A program made the position numbers and the translations under genes. DNA of 64,000 bases from Lepidostoma basale (taxonomy: Eukaryota > Arthropoda > Insecta > Trichoptera > Lepidostomatidae). This document shows positions 56,701 to 64,000 of the stretch, one piece after another. The notes under the pieces are model-generated. The model made no database searches. It had not been told where the DNA came from and saw nothing but the letters and a program-made list of their open reading frames with translations. Numbering within the stretch: the stretch's first letter is position 1; the number at the start of each line of letters is the position of its first letter. Location: NCBI GenBank assembly GCA_022606425.2, contig JAHDVF020000221.1, positions 434,001-498,000 on the forward strand. The letters are read 5' to 3'.

Positions 56701-59700
56701 CAATGGAATAACAAAAATAAAATAAAAGCACCATCAATCAATGCTACAATAAATCAATCTCAAATCCTGTATAGAGTATCACAAATATTTACCAATGAAT
56801 AGCAGAATATATGTTGTTTGCGGCACATATTTATGTTGCAATTCCCGCCACAATTTGTAATTGAACTCATTCTTTCTCAGCCCTTCTATAAAACAAAACA
56901 CCATTTCTTTGGTTTTGATATCATTCAATTGTTTCCGACCTGTGTAAGTAGTTGGCAGTCTGTCAAGTAATTGTTCTAAAACATCCGTGTTTGTCCATGC
57001 TTCTGACTTTTCAAAATACAGCATCTAAAAGTATGACAGAGAGAATAGGAAGCATGTCATTGATACTGTAATAAAAACAATATATTTTACAAAATTAATA
57101 TTCAAAGTATAAATCAGTTAACACATTCGCTGCTGCATATAATACCAAATTTTAACGCTATGCAATGCAAATTCTACTTCTAACTTGCAGGCTTGCAGTG
57201 CGCTGTGTAGTTATTGGCGGACATTGTACCAAACTACACAAAAATATGTTGATACACACGCTATAGGAACATGAAGCAAACATATGTCCTCAGCATGTCT
57301 ACAAAATGTACTTTGATGCGGATATGCATCATTTGCAGCAGTCAACGTGTTAAGATAATGGCAATAACACATTAAAGTGTAAAATAAAAACAAGCTTACC
57401 GTCACCCCATCTTCCTAAAGGGGTAGGCAAAAAGAATGAACCACCATACTGTTCTTTCCTGACACACACACTCTTCTTCAACATTCATACATCGTGTCAT
57501 GCACGTCAATTTTCCGACTCCTCACCCAGACGACGTTTAATATTTGGTTGTGACAAGAAATCCTCGGTCTTCTTCTATTTATTGTTCTGTTTACATATAC
57601 TTTTTTTAATTTTCCTTCTTCATTCATTCTTTTCATGTGTCCAAACGTTCTTAAAACTAACGTTTTCTTATTTTGTTCATAACATTTTCATTCGCACTGT
57701 ATTCACTTCTTTTACTTGCATTTGACACTCATATAAATATTTACCACACATTCATTTAAGAAATCTCATTTATATTGCATTAATTTTAATTTCATCCTTC
57801 TTTTGCTAGTTCCACGAATCACTTCTATAAACAAGGGTCGGTACACAAACATTATTGTGTACTGCCGTAAACGTTTAAGTAATAATACATAAATAATTTT
57901 AGTGTACAACAATATTCACAAACAGTACCCTTATAGGAGTAATAATGTTTACATTTGGTGATATACACAATGGTGTTCTTGTGCCGACCCTTATGTATGG
58001 AAGTGAAGCATGGAACTGGCAAAAGAAGGATGAAAGTAGAATAAATGCAGTAGAAATTAGATCTCCTAAGATGAATGTGTGGTAAATCTGTAAATGATAG
58101 AATGTGCAAATATAAGAAGTGAATGCGGTGCGAATGAAAGTGTTATGAACAAAATAATGAAAGGATAATAATGAAAGAAACGTATATGTAAACGACGTGA
58201 ACGGAGCTAGAAATAGAGGAAGGCAGAGGAAAACTTGGCACAATCAAATATTAAATGTCGGTCACGTAAGGAGTCTAAATCGACGTGCGTGCATGACACA
58301 ATGTATGAATGTAGAGGAAGCGAGAGATGTATGTCAGGACAGAACAGTGTGGCGGTCCATTCTTTCTGCCTACCCCTTCGCATAGGGTTGGTTAGTTAGT
58401 TTACATTGGAAATTTTGTTTAGATTTAATTTTTCCATGTATTTTTAAGTTAATAAGAGTTAAAAACAAAATCTTCCAAAAACAATATAAAATAACTGCAT
58501 TAACAGAAAGCAAAACACTTGAACAAATGAAATAATAAGTCTAATCTTAATCTAAATAGATGGCGCTAGTGTAGATTGAACTAAAAAGTGTATTCTCAAC
58601 ACAGTAGCATATATACATCTTTCAAAAATTTGTCAGACGTGGTGGTCGTAAGAAGGGTGGAATGGGGAATGTTGTTAACATAAAGCGATCACTTAACCCA
58701 AACAATGACAGGTCATAAGTCCTGTAAGCGCCTCGACCACCATATTCTGTTTCCAGAAAAACAATTAACATCTTCGTCTCTATTGTGATACAATTAATCC
58801 TTTAAAAAAAAATGATTAACCCGCAATGGGTAAAATCCAGTATTTGTCTACAAGTATTTGTATACATTCAAAATGTTAAATATTAAGTGTTAACACTTTA
58901 AAATTATGATCATGCTTCATCAGTTATTATGTAATTTATGATATTTTAACAGGAAACTTCGAGATGTGCTGCATATTAAAAAATTGCAAGCCATTGTATA
59001 AACTAAAAAAAACTAACTAACCATCACGCCATTTCCCCGGAGGGGTAGGCAGAGAGGATGGATCCCCACACTGGCCTGTCCTGGCATACCTCTCGAGCTT
59101 CCTCTACATCCATACATCGTACCATGTACGCACGTCGATTGTTCCGACTTCGAATGTGGCCGCCTTTTAGTAATTGATTAATTTGTTCATGCCATGTTTT
59201 CCTCGGTCGTCCTCGGCTTCTTTTCCCACTCACGCTGCTTGTGTACAACTTTTTAACCATTCTACTCTCATCCATTCGTTCCATATGTCCGAACCATCTC
59301 AGGGAAATGCACGCACGTCGATTGTTCCGACTTCGAATGTGGCCGCCTTTTAGTAATTGATTAATTTGTTCATGCCATGTTTTCCTCGGTCGTCCTCGGC
59401 TTCTTTTCCCACTCACGCTGCTCATTTTTTAATTTTATTCATGATGCAGTCATCTGCCTTACATTTCTTTCTTATTTCATCGGTATTCTACAACGTTTTC
59501 CCGCACATTCTTCCTAGTGATCTCATTTCTACGGCGCTTATCCTGCTTTCATCCTTCTTTTGCCAGCTCCAAGCTTCACTTCCATACATGAGATTATATT
59601 ATACATATTTAAAAAACTTACCCTCAAAGCACATGATTGATTGTTTAATAAGCCTTGTAACTCTTTTGGGATCCCTTTCTTTTTAGCGTTGATAAAATCA

Positions 59701-62700
59701 AGTATTCTTATAACTTCATCATTACTAAGTGTATTAGTATTGTCCTTATTTGATATGTGCGTTTTTAATAGATCAATAAGGTATGTAACTACATATCTAA
59801 CATAGTGCTTCATTTCTATCATCGGAACCATGAGCTCTCGCCATACTGAAACATATTGTGGGCTTGAAAAATTCTGACAAGAATATATCCCAAAATATAC
59901 ATATATAATCTTCTATCAAAAAATCACCGCACACTTATTAATATCCTGGATAGAAAACATTAGAAAATAACATATTAAACATAAATTAATTCAAATTATG
60001 GTAAAAATGGTAAAAAAAAGTATATGTTAACAATGTAAATGGAACTAGAAATAGAGGAAGACTAACGAAAATGTGGCACGATCAAATAAATCAAATATTG
60101 AATGTTGAATCGGAGAAATCGACGCGCGTGCATGACTCAATGTATGAATGTTGAGGAAGCGAGAGAAATATGTCAGGAAAGAAAAAGTGTAGAAGTTCAT
60201 TCTTTCTGCCTACCCCTTCGAGGAGACAGTGTGATTAGTTAGTAACGGCTAGTTAGTTAATTTAAATTTAAATTATATGAATAAGGAAATCAAAAGACAG
60301 GAAGTAATGAAACGTGAGTAAAATTACCTTTATTTAAAGTAATGTGTAGGAGAAAAAGTTAAAAGATGTAGTTTTTTTTTCTAACTAACTAACAATCACG
60401 CCGTCTCCCTGAAGGGGTAGGCAGAAGAATGGACTGTCACACTTTTCTTTCCTGACATATTTCTCTCGCTTCCTCAACATTCATACATCGTGTCATGCAC
60501 GCGCATCGATTTCTCTGACTCCTCGCATGGCCGACATTCAATATTTGATTGTGCCACGTTTTCCTCGGTCTTCCTCTATTTCTGGTTCCATTTACATCGT
60601 TAATATACAATTTTTTTACCTTTCTTTCTTCATTCTTTTTTTTTTTCCAATTTACAAAAAAGGAATTTTCAATACACAGAAAAGGAAAGTCGAGTATTTT
60701 GGTAAAATTTTGAAAGAAATATCAATATCTTTTGTTTACACATAGAATATGCTTGATAAACAAATTTCTGTTTATGAGTTAATTCTGCCGAATCATTTTT
60801 TAATGACTAAAGTACTAAAATATATGTTAAGTTTATGCTCACCTTGCAGTCCAATATGAATGTCATGGAATCCCCCCTGTCCAACGGCCCACAGCAGGGA
60901 GAGTCCAATTGGAGGCCGGTTCTGATACGAGCTCATTAGACTTGTCACCTTATTATTGCAATTCAGGAACAGTTTACTGTTTGTACTTGCCACCAGCTGA
61001 ATACAAATTTTGTATCCGGTTGCTGGCAACCCTAAAATTTTTAAATGAATATACAATGAGTGAGAGAGAGCGGAATGAGCACTTTCGCCAGGGCGGTGAG
61101 TATAGCATGTCACGAGTGTAGATGGGGCGACGAGTGTAGTCGGCGGCGGGGTGTGTGGGGAACACATACCCCTTTGGCCGTATGCGGTACAGTATCACCG
61201 CCAGGTCACCCCGTCTCAAGGGAAGTCTACCGACAACAACTAATGCGATTAAAGCAGGCACTGGCTGAAAAATGACCGGAATGGGGCAACAGGCACAGCA
61301 AGCTGATTTTTCAACACCTCACATCGCGGTCAAAAACTACATACAGAATGTGGGTTGGGAGATTATCCCGCACCCGCCTTATTCATCAGCCGTGGCACCA
61401 TCGGACTACCACTTGTTCAGATCCATGACACATGCTTTAGAAGTGCAGCACTTCAGCAGATGTCAAGAATTGGGTCGATGTCTAGATTACCTCAAGAGAC
61501 AAGGTGTTTTTTCGACAATGGATTCATCTATTACCAGAAAGATGGGAAAAGTAGTGTCTAACGATGGACAATATTTTGATTGATGTTTTTTTTATTTATT
61601 TTACCTTTCAAATAAATGCAATTTTCATACAAAAAAAAAACAGACTGAACTTTCCGAAACACCCAATATAAAAGAAATGTAATTTTAACTAATTACCTTT
61701 AATCATATTATTTGCAATTGAAGAAAGGCACAATTCGAGGAAAAGTTGTAGATTATTATTGCTTGCTTCGTTAACGACTTTCTGAAGTTCGGACTTCAGG
61801 GTCCAAGGCACTGCGGAGAGGGGATATTGGGTGGCGCACTGGGAGTAGGTCTCGTCATTTTGGTCAGCCGTGATCTTCATGTTCAGGAATCTCGCCACAT
61901 CCAGTAAACGGGACACGGGCGTCCCGCCCACGTTTGCTGCACAAATAGCCTGGATCTCTTTCGGATCAATCTACGGAGAATTTTTTTAATATATAAGAGA
62001 CAATAATGCATATTTCCATTATTCCAATTTTAACCCGTCAGGTTGTGAATTTTTGTCAACACAAAATAATAAGAATTCAATGCCAATTCATATAATACGA
62101 AATTGCTGTACATTTTTACTTAAGAACTACTACAAAAAATCAATATTTCGTCACCTGAGAGTAAGAGGGTTCCAACTAACAAAATTTCACATTTGGTTTT
62201 TTTTCGTGAAAAGGGTTCTTACTCACCTTTTCTATACGTGCAATTAAAAAAAACATGTAATAGTATCGTCATTTTGATGTTACGAAAATAATCAAGTTCC
62301 ATCTGATCATTCAAAACACACGATTCACTGAAGAAGGATTCATTTAAACATAGAACTTTATTATTCCAACTGTTGCCAGACAAAATTTACACGTTTCTCG
62401 GTAAAAGAATCTCTGGAGATTGGAATAAAACCCATTTATTCCAAGATACACACCCGAAACCAACAAAACTTTGACTTCATTTTTCTCAGCTTTTTACTTT
62501 TGTCAGTTGGAACCTTCTTACTCTCAGGTGCAATTTAGAGGGAAAAAATTAAGCAATTTAGAGGAAAAAAATAAATCTTTTTTCATAAATAGTCACCATC
62601 GGTCTATCTGAACAGATTTATTTAACACAATTGAGATTATGTCAACATAAATTAAGTATAAAATCTTCTTTTTCTTTTCACGTCAAATTATGAAACTTTA

Positions 62701-63708
62701 TTTTACATATATACACATAAATCGCAGCATGACATAAAAAGTTTGCAAGGAACAAGAGAGTGATGACATCACGGAATATTTAAAATGTGAATTACTCCGT
62801 CGGTATTATAGTTAACAAAAAAACTTCGAACATTTGTGACAAATGGTTAACAGATGCCTAAATCCATTGTTATTCGGCAAGAAATTGAATAATAAATTAT
62901 TGTAGACGCAACAGTACATGTAATGGCATATCACCTGACTCAAAGGATACTCTTTCTAATCTTTTTGAGATTTGAGAGTGACTTTTTGACATGGTAAAGG
63001 AAAGATTTACGGGTATTTATATTGTTGTAGCAATAAACGAAAGAAAAAGATATCTGTTAACTAATTTAAATACACGCTTAAAAAGGTTATTATTTTGCAT
63101 TGCCTTTATCAAAGGCAAATGTAAATATGTGTAAATTCAAAGCATGACTTAAACCAAACTTTTATAATAATTATTTATTTTCGTCCATCGTGTGATTGCG
63201 TGAAATAATGCAAACATAAGATAATTATGAATTATTCTAAAATAAAAATATATGTGTTAGATTACTCCATTAATTAATTAATTATATATGCTTAAAAAAA
63301 TAATCAAACTCACCAGTGCAAGAGCTCCTTCCAAAGACTTCGGTTGTTTCACTTTTTTAATCTCAGGCGACTTTTTTTCTGTAGATTTTTGATTTTGTAC
63401 AGCTTTTTTAGGGTTAGATTTTTTAGCTCGATTTTCTTTTTTCTCGTCCTCATCGTCTGAATTATTGAATATAGAAGGAACTTCGAGTGGAGCTAGAAAC
63501 ATGAGTGATAATATAAATTTAAAAAAATAAACACCTTGATTTATGCATATAATAAATTTGTGCAAATATTTTGAATGTACAAACTTTTTCTAGTCGGCTT
63601 AGTGATCGTTTCGACTTTCTTCTTTTCCTCAATCACGGGTTTCGATTTTCCATTTGCAGAACTCTTCTCTCTCTTAGTTCGCACAACAACTTCCCACTGG
63701 CCCGACAT
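38733..63708 (-). CDS. TMEM214: Transmembrane protein 214 (ER membrane)
   Basis: Ten exons on the minus strand: 63708-63585, 63492-63314, 61970-61697, 61031-60843, 59845-59622, 57024-56793, 56679-56537, 46678-46555, 41644-41248 and 38859-38733. They total 2013 nt, 670 residues and TGA; the human protein has 689. The family is an ER-membrane protein that in mammals recruits procaspase-4 during ER stress. The start MSGQWEVVVRTKREK matches the family N-terminal WEVV motif. A Lys/Asp-rich linker leads to KSLEGAL, then a helical-repeat region (GYKICIQLVAS, LLWAVGQGGF). One strong membrane segment lies at about 467-485 (IFWILGCLLLLPILFGSLL), and a C-terminal aromatic-rich lumenal or amphipathic domain follows (ARGYMWLEKNTPYYY). 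All junctions are GT-AG and phases agree. The introns total about 23 kb, mostly transposon remnants; the largest (46679-56536) holds a possible nested gene. Confidence 0.95.
38985..39240 (+). mobile_element. LINE 3' fragment (BovB/RTE-like C-terminus)
   Basis: Plus frame from 38996: KVAQRAIERSMLGISLGDHI, RTRATDIGIRIARMKWQSVG and HVCRRGDGRW, a typical C-terminal block of an RTE-like LINE distinct from subfamilies A to C. Interrupted after GRWS. Confidence 0.7.
39264..39470 (-). mobile_element. tRNA-derived SINE, copy 2
   Basis: Reverse-strand copy of the 18700-18914 unit. Its B-box GGTCCCGGATTCGATTC (complement of 39409-39425) is closer to the tRNA consensus than copy 1. The tail ATTGGGTTCAAATAACCTG is shared. 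Confidence 0.8.
39790..41001 (+). mobile_element. RTE-like subfamily A, 5'-truncated
   Basis: Starts within the reverse transcriptase (TEKFLAKNRKLFCAFVDLQ) and runs to the GTTA tail. Lesions: an extra A after GAK near 40115, an extra T near 40270, a 2-base deletion near 40623 and GAG to TAG in NVEEARE near 40896. Lies in TMEM214 intron 9. Confidence 0.88.
42089..43349 (+). mobile_element. Mariner, complete ends, decayed coding region
   Basis: 1261 bp flanked by TA (42087-42088 and 43350-43351). Inverted ends CGAGGGTTGCTATTTATA and CAAGGGTTACTATTTATA. The transposase, starting near 42291, has several stops and shifts; recognisable parts include HQPYSPDLAPNDFF at about 43050. A different mariner lineage from those at 919 and 44880. 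Confidence 0.85.
43454..44229. mobile_element. TTAA-flanked element, 776 bp
   Basis: TTAA at 43450-43453 and 44230-44233. Both ends carry CATGTGGTCAATT about 25-40 bp in, in inverted orientation (43493 onward, and the complement of about 44205-44217). No ORF of note. The terminal bases are only loosely inverted, so the boundary call is moderate. Confidence 0.55.
44382..44573 (+). CDS. Small hypothetical ORF inside TMEM214 intron 8
   Basis: 63 codons from the ATG at 44382 (or 73 from 44352): MVNQTIEWMNNNVPTKHLV, ending LISHASKIIQR. Amphipathic C-terminal helix, no signal peptide or membrane segment. An A at -3 and G at +4 make the inner ATG the better start. It does not match any transposon protein I know and it follows a TTAA element directly. 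A chance ORF or a decayed gene are equally likely. Confidence 0.3.
   Translation: MVNQTIEWMNNNVPTKHLVRNNETFNAYKPNGTKKLNVSSNHLHDCIANIQSLISHASKIIQR
44880..46156 (-). mobile_element. Mariner (D34D), complete, two lesions
   Basis: 1277 bp with TA flanks (44878-44879 and 46157-46158) and inverted ends TTAGGTGTATAACTTTGCTT. The minus-strand transposase starts MSAYEPNSRHLREVL at 45983 and ends VVSDGQYFES at 44954. Triad: TGDEKW, LQHDNARPH, SPDIAPSDYDLF (34 spacing). It is broken by an in-frame TAG near 45570 after LCVCE and a frameshift near 45268 after KDKRPE. Confidence 0.9.
46163..46363. mobile_element. TTAA-flanked MITE abutting the mariner
   Basis: TTAA at 46159-46162 and 46364-46367. Right end GCAGTCAACGTG is the complement of the CACGTTGACTGC end also seen at 57122-57349. 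The left end CATATTGGTAACGG is degenerate. It starts within seven bases of the mariner end. Confidence 0.55.
46415..46531 (-). mobile_element. RTE-like fragment beside TMEM214 exon 8
   Basis: Plus-strand reading TTGTTCCATGTGTCCAAACC matches the WFGHMEQ region of the RTE-like copies. Decayed, ending about 25 bp from the exon 8 donor (46554). Confidence 0.65.
46860..48537 (-). mobile_element. RTE-like subfamily B, 5'-truncated, open frame
   Basis: 1678 bp with the 13-bp duplication AGTTTTTTTCTAC (46847-46859 and 48538-48550). The minus frame 48518-46884 is open for 544 codons from just upstream of the reverse transcriptase to the stop: FVDLQKAYDRVNRDK, GVKQGCVMSPWLFNLYMD, YADDAVLVAD, GRPRKTWHDQINQILK, YPCGETA. 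The endonuclease is missing by truncation. The 3' tail is a GTT microsatellite, unlike the GTTA tail of subfamily A. The undamaged frame suggests a young insertion. Confidence 0.92.
49355..49905 (+). mobile_element. RTE-like subfamily A with internal deletion
   Basis: Frame 49371-49886 covers YADDAVLLADNEHELQ through NGVLVPTLM and then jumps to LRKREKYVRKEKCG, the extreme 3' end in another frame. The deletion removes the WFGHMER and GRPRKTW region. Short GTTA tail. Confidence 0.85.
50062..50743. mobile_element. 682-bp foldback element, TTAA-flanked
   Basis: TTAA at 50058-50061 and 50744-50747. Inverted arms of about 290-320 bp begin GGTAGTAGTCTGGTAACTTA on the left and GGTACTAGTCTGGTAACTTA on the right (complement). 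Arms share CTCTTGATGTTATCTGAAAT and GGGTGGCCCCGGTGA. Both carry a TTA microsatellite, and the unpaired centre is only about 70 bp. No ORF. Confidence 0.88.
51340..52490 (+). mobile_element. Chimeric RTE-like copy (B nested in A)
   Basis: 51355-51585 is a subfamily A 3' region (SLRWLGHIESMNEE). At about 51586 it switches to the subfamily B reverse transcriptase core (DDAVLVADSADELQVLVSRM), which runs to a B-type GTT tail at about 52400. It then returns to an A-type terminal piece (CCTACCCTTTCGGAGAGACG, GTGATGGTTAGG) to about 52475. Frames are broken repeatedly. Confidence 0.75.
52491..53173. other. TMEM214 intron 7, no feature
   Basis: AT-rich; no ORF, no element ends seen. Confidence 0.3.
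53174..54154 (-). CDS. Possible two-exon small gene nested in TMEM214 intron 7
   Basis: Exon 1: 54154-54077, ATG in a good context (AAAATGG), 26 codons MVSNRPKSKNAQTVRSGNN plus SSSNNAK, ending AAG|GTACGT. Exon 2: 53257-53174, after the acceptor TGTTTTGCAG, in phase: LFGLIWFADDENATKRK through KVEETVF and TGA. The 53-residue product is basic at the N-terminus and has no full membrane span, unless a further exon between 53258 and 54076 is missed. Unrecognised. On the opposite strand of exon 2 a 37-codon ORF at 53170-53283 has a signal-peptide-like core (TFGFIFLFVAFSSSA); one of the two is coincidence. Confidence 0.4.
54155..55033. promoter_or_regulatory. Upstream region of the possible nested gene
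   Basis: Higher in CG dinucleotides than its surroundings (CGAAACACTCGAAGG, CGCGACACG, TACGCG), which would fit a promoter region. No core motif is certain and no real ORF is present. Confidence 0.3.
55034..55293. repeat. 130-bp tandem duplication
   Basis: Units 55034-55163 and 55164-55293 are identical except one base (GATGTATTATT versus GATGTCTTATT). The unit is not a recognised transposon and contains no ORF. Confidence 0.93.
55294..56536. other. TMEM214 intron 7, no feature
   Basis: About 1.2 kb of AT-rich DNA adjoining exon 7. No ORF or repeat ends that I can support. Confidence 0.3.
57122..57349. mobile_element. TTAA-flanked MITE
   Basis: 228 bp between TTAA at 57118-57121 and 57350-57353. 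Inverted ends CACATTCGCTGCTGCA and (complement) CACGTTGACTGCTGCA. Same end type as 46163-46363. Confidence 0.75.
57405..57868 (-). mobile_element. RTE-like subfamily A, decayed, left member of inverted pair
   Basis: Minus-oriented 3' region with the plus reading CTTACCGTCACCCCATCTTC at its end and CATGTGTCCAAACG inside. Many small deletions. It reaches the same internal point (PTLMYGSEAW region) as the facing copy at 57966. Confidence 0.75.
57966..58398 (+). mobile_element. RTE-like subfamily A, right member of inverted pair
   Basis: Plus-oriented; starts ACACAATGGTGTTCTTGTGC (NGVLVPTLMYGSEAWNWQKK) and ends TGCCTACCCCTTCG plus a GTTAG tail. An internal deletion removes the WFGHMER block. Less decayed than its partner. 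Confidence 0.8.
59016..59600 (-). mobile_element. RTE-like subfamily C with internal 112-bp duplication
   Basis: The minus frame contains SVSGKRSRGRPRKTWHEQIN twice, because 59128-59239 is repeated exactly at 59311-59422. It ends ILSAYPSGEMA. Subfamily C differs from A and B by LYTSSVSGKRS and LLKGGHIRS. It lies 20 bp from exon 5 of TMEM214. Confidence 0.85.
60008..60255 (+). mobile_element. RTE-like subfamily A 3' fragment
   Basis: Plus-strand 3' end (GGAACTAGAAATAGAGGAAG through TGCCTACCCCTTCG), tail TAGTTAG. Tail-to-tail with the fragment at 60388. Confidence 0.75.
60388..60655 (-). mobile_element. RTE-like subfamily A 3' fragment
   Basis: Minus-strand 3' end from the tail CTAACTAACTAAC to TTCTTTCTTCATTC. 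Slightly decayed. Confidence 0.75.
61200..61650 (+). mobile_element. Mariner C-terminal remnant
   Basis: Plus frames encode REVYRQQLMRLKQALAEK, then GWEIIPHPPYSSAVAPSDYH and VVSNDGQYFD, a mariner C-terminus with the third catalytic Asp region but broken frames. Similar to the 44880 lineage. The right end is near ACTTTCCGAAACACCC (61660). It lies in TMEM214 intron 3. Confidence 0.8.
62152..62530. mobile_element. MITE with 26-bp inverted ends
   Basis: 62152-62177 and 62505-62530 are reverse complements with one mismatch (CACCTGAGAGTAAGA start). AT-rich 327-bp core, no ORF. In TMEM214 intron 2. Confidence 0.75.
62531..63313. other. TMEM214 intron 2 remainder
   Basis: AT-rich, no ORF or repeat seen. 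Confidence 0.3.
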
Positions 63709-64000
63709 GTTCAATTTAAGTTGTCCAAAATAACAAAAATAAATATTTTCAAAAAGCCCCTCTAAGGACGGCAGCTGTACAAACGTCAAAATGATGTAGG
63801 TATTTAAAAGTTTGTTCTGATTGGCTGGCCGGTATTCACAGTGGTTCACGTGGCATTCTAATGTGCTGACGTAAATTAAATAAATATCGCGTAAGTACTT
63901 ACTTTTCAAAATAAATCGGGGTGAAATACGACTATTTACAATCAAATAAATAAAAATTAAACATTAATAAATAAAAATTTACGAATAGAGTCTTGGCCTG
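63709..64000. promoter_or_regulatory. TMEM214: TMEM214 5' region
   Basis: Upstream of the ATG at 63708. The promoter and 5' untranslated region should be here by position. No certain TATA or initiator motif. Confidence 0.35.

Noticed and set aside
58630..58750. Possible short element with GTGGTGGTCG / CGACCACCA ends
   Set aside because: Inverted match is only about 10 bp, with no target duplication and no second copy in the window.
1..64000. CRISPR array, operons, riboswitches, bacterial promoters
   Set aside because: Spliced eukaryotic genes and insect transposons throughout; no spaced direct repeats of CRISPR type.

Overview
This is nuclear DNA of an insect. It is AT-rich, its genes have spliced introns with GT/GC-AG junctions, and it is packed with mariner, RTE-like, TTAA-flanked, hAT-like and PIF/Harbinger-like elements. 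The type of mariner load is compatible with Lepidoptera, but nothing here proves the order. I see no operons, CRISPR arrays, rRNA genes or functional tRNA genes.

Host genes, left to right. (1) A long, unrecognised, disordered, repeat-bearing protein on the minus strand, with five exons in view and its 3' end beyond the left edge (1-7745). (2) A seven-exon plus-strand gene (11725-24665) for a 720-residue protein with a Lys-rich N-terminus and divergent Myb-like repeats, probably TTF1/Reb1-like. (3) NGLY1 (peptide:N-glycanase) on the minus strand (26895-30853), eight exons, with the Cys-His-Asp triad in exact family spacing. (4) TATDN1 (TatD-type nuclease) on the plus strand (34249-37633), six exons, 296 aa. 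(5) TMEM214 on the minus strand (38733-63708), ten exons, 670 aa, spread over 25 kb by transposon-filled introns. A possible two-exon small gene on the minus strand (53174-54154) and a small plus-strand ORF (44382-44573) lie inside TMEM214 introns. I derived exon junctions by hand from splice sites, and the reading frame closes exactly for genes 2 to 5. Two introns use GC donors.

Mobile DNA makes up much of the rest. Elements with visible ends include three mariners, three solo LTRs of one family with 4-bp target duplications, an RTE-like LINE inserted into the centre of a foldback element with a 12-bp target duplication, a second RTE-like copy with a 13-bp duplication, seven different elements flanked by TTAA, two copies of a tRNA-derived SINE and three copies of a short MITE. 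The gaps 7746-11724 and 30854-34248 lie between divergently transcribed genes and must hold their promoters, but both have been heavily invaded.

The five host genes belong to unrelated housekeeping pathways: rDNA/chromatin, ER-associated degradation, DNA metabolism and ER membrane. I see no functional cluster and no clearly new biological system. The most interesting material is the splicing (GC donors), the repeat-rich unknown protein, a copied piece of exon inside a LINE, and the nested mobile elements.
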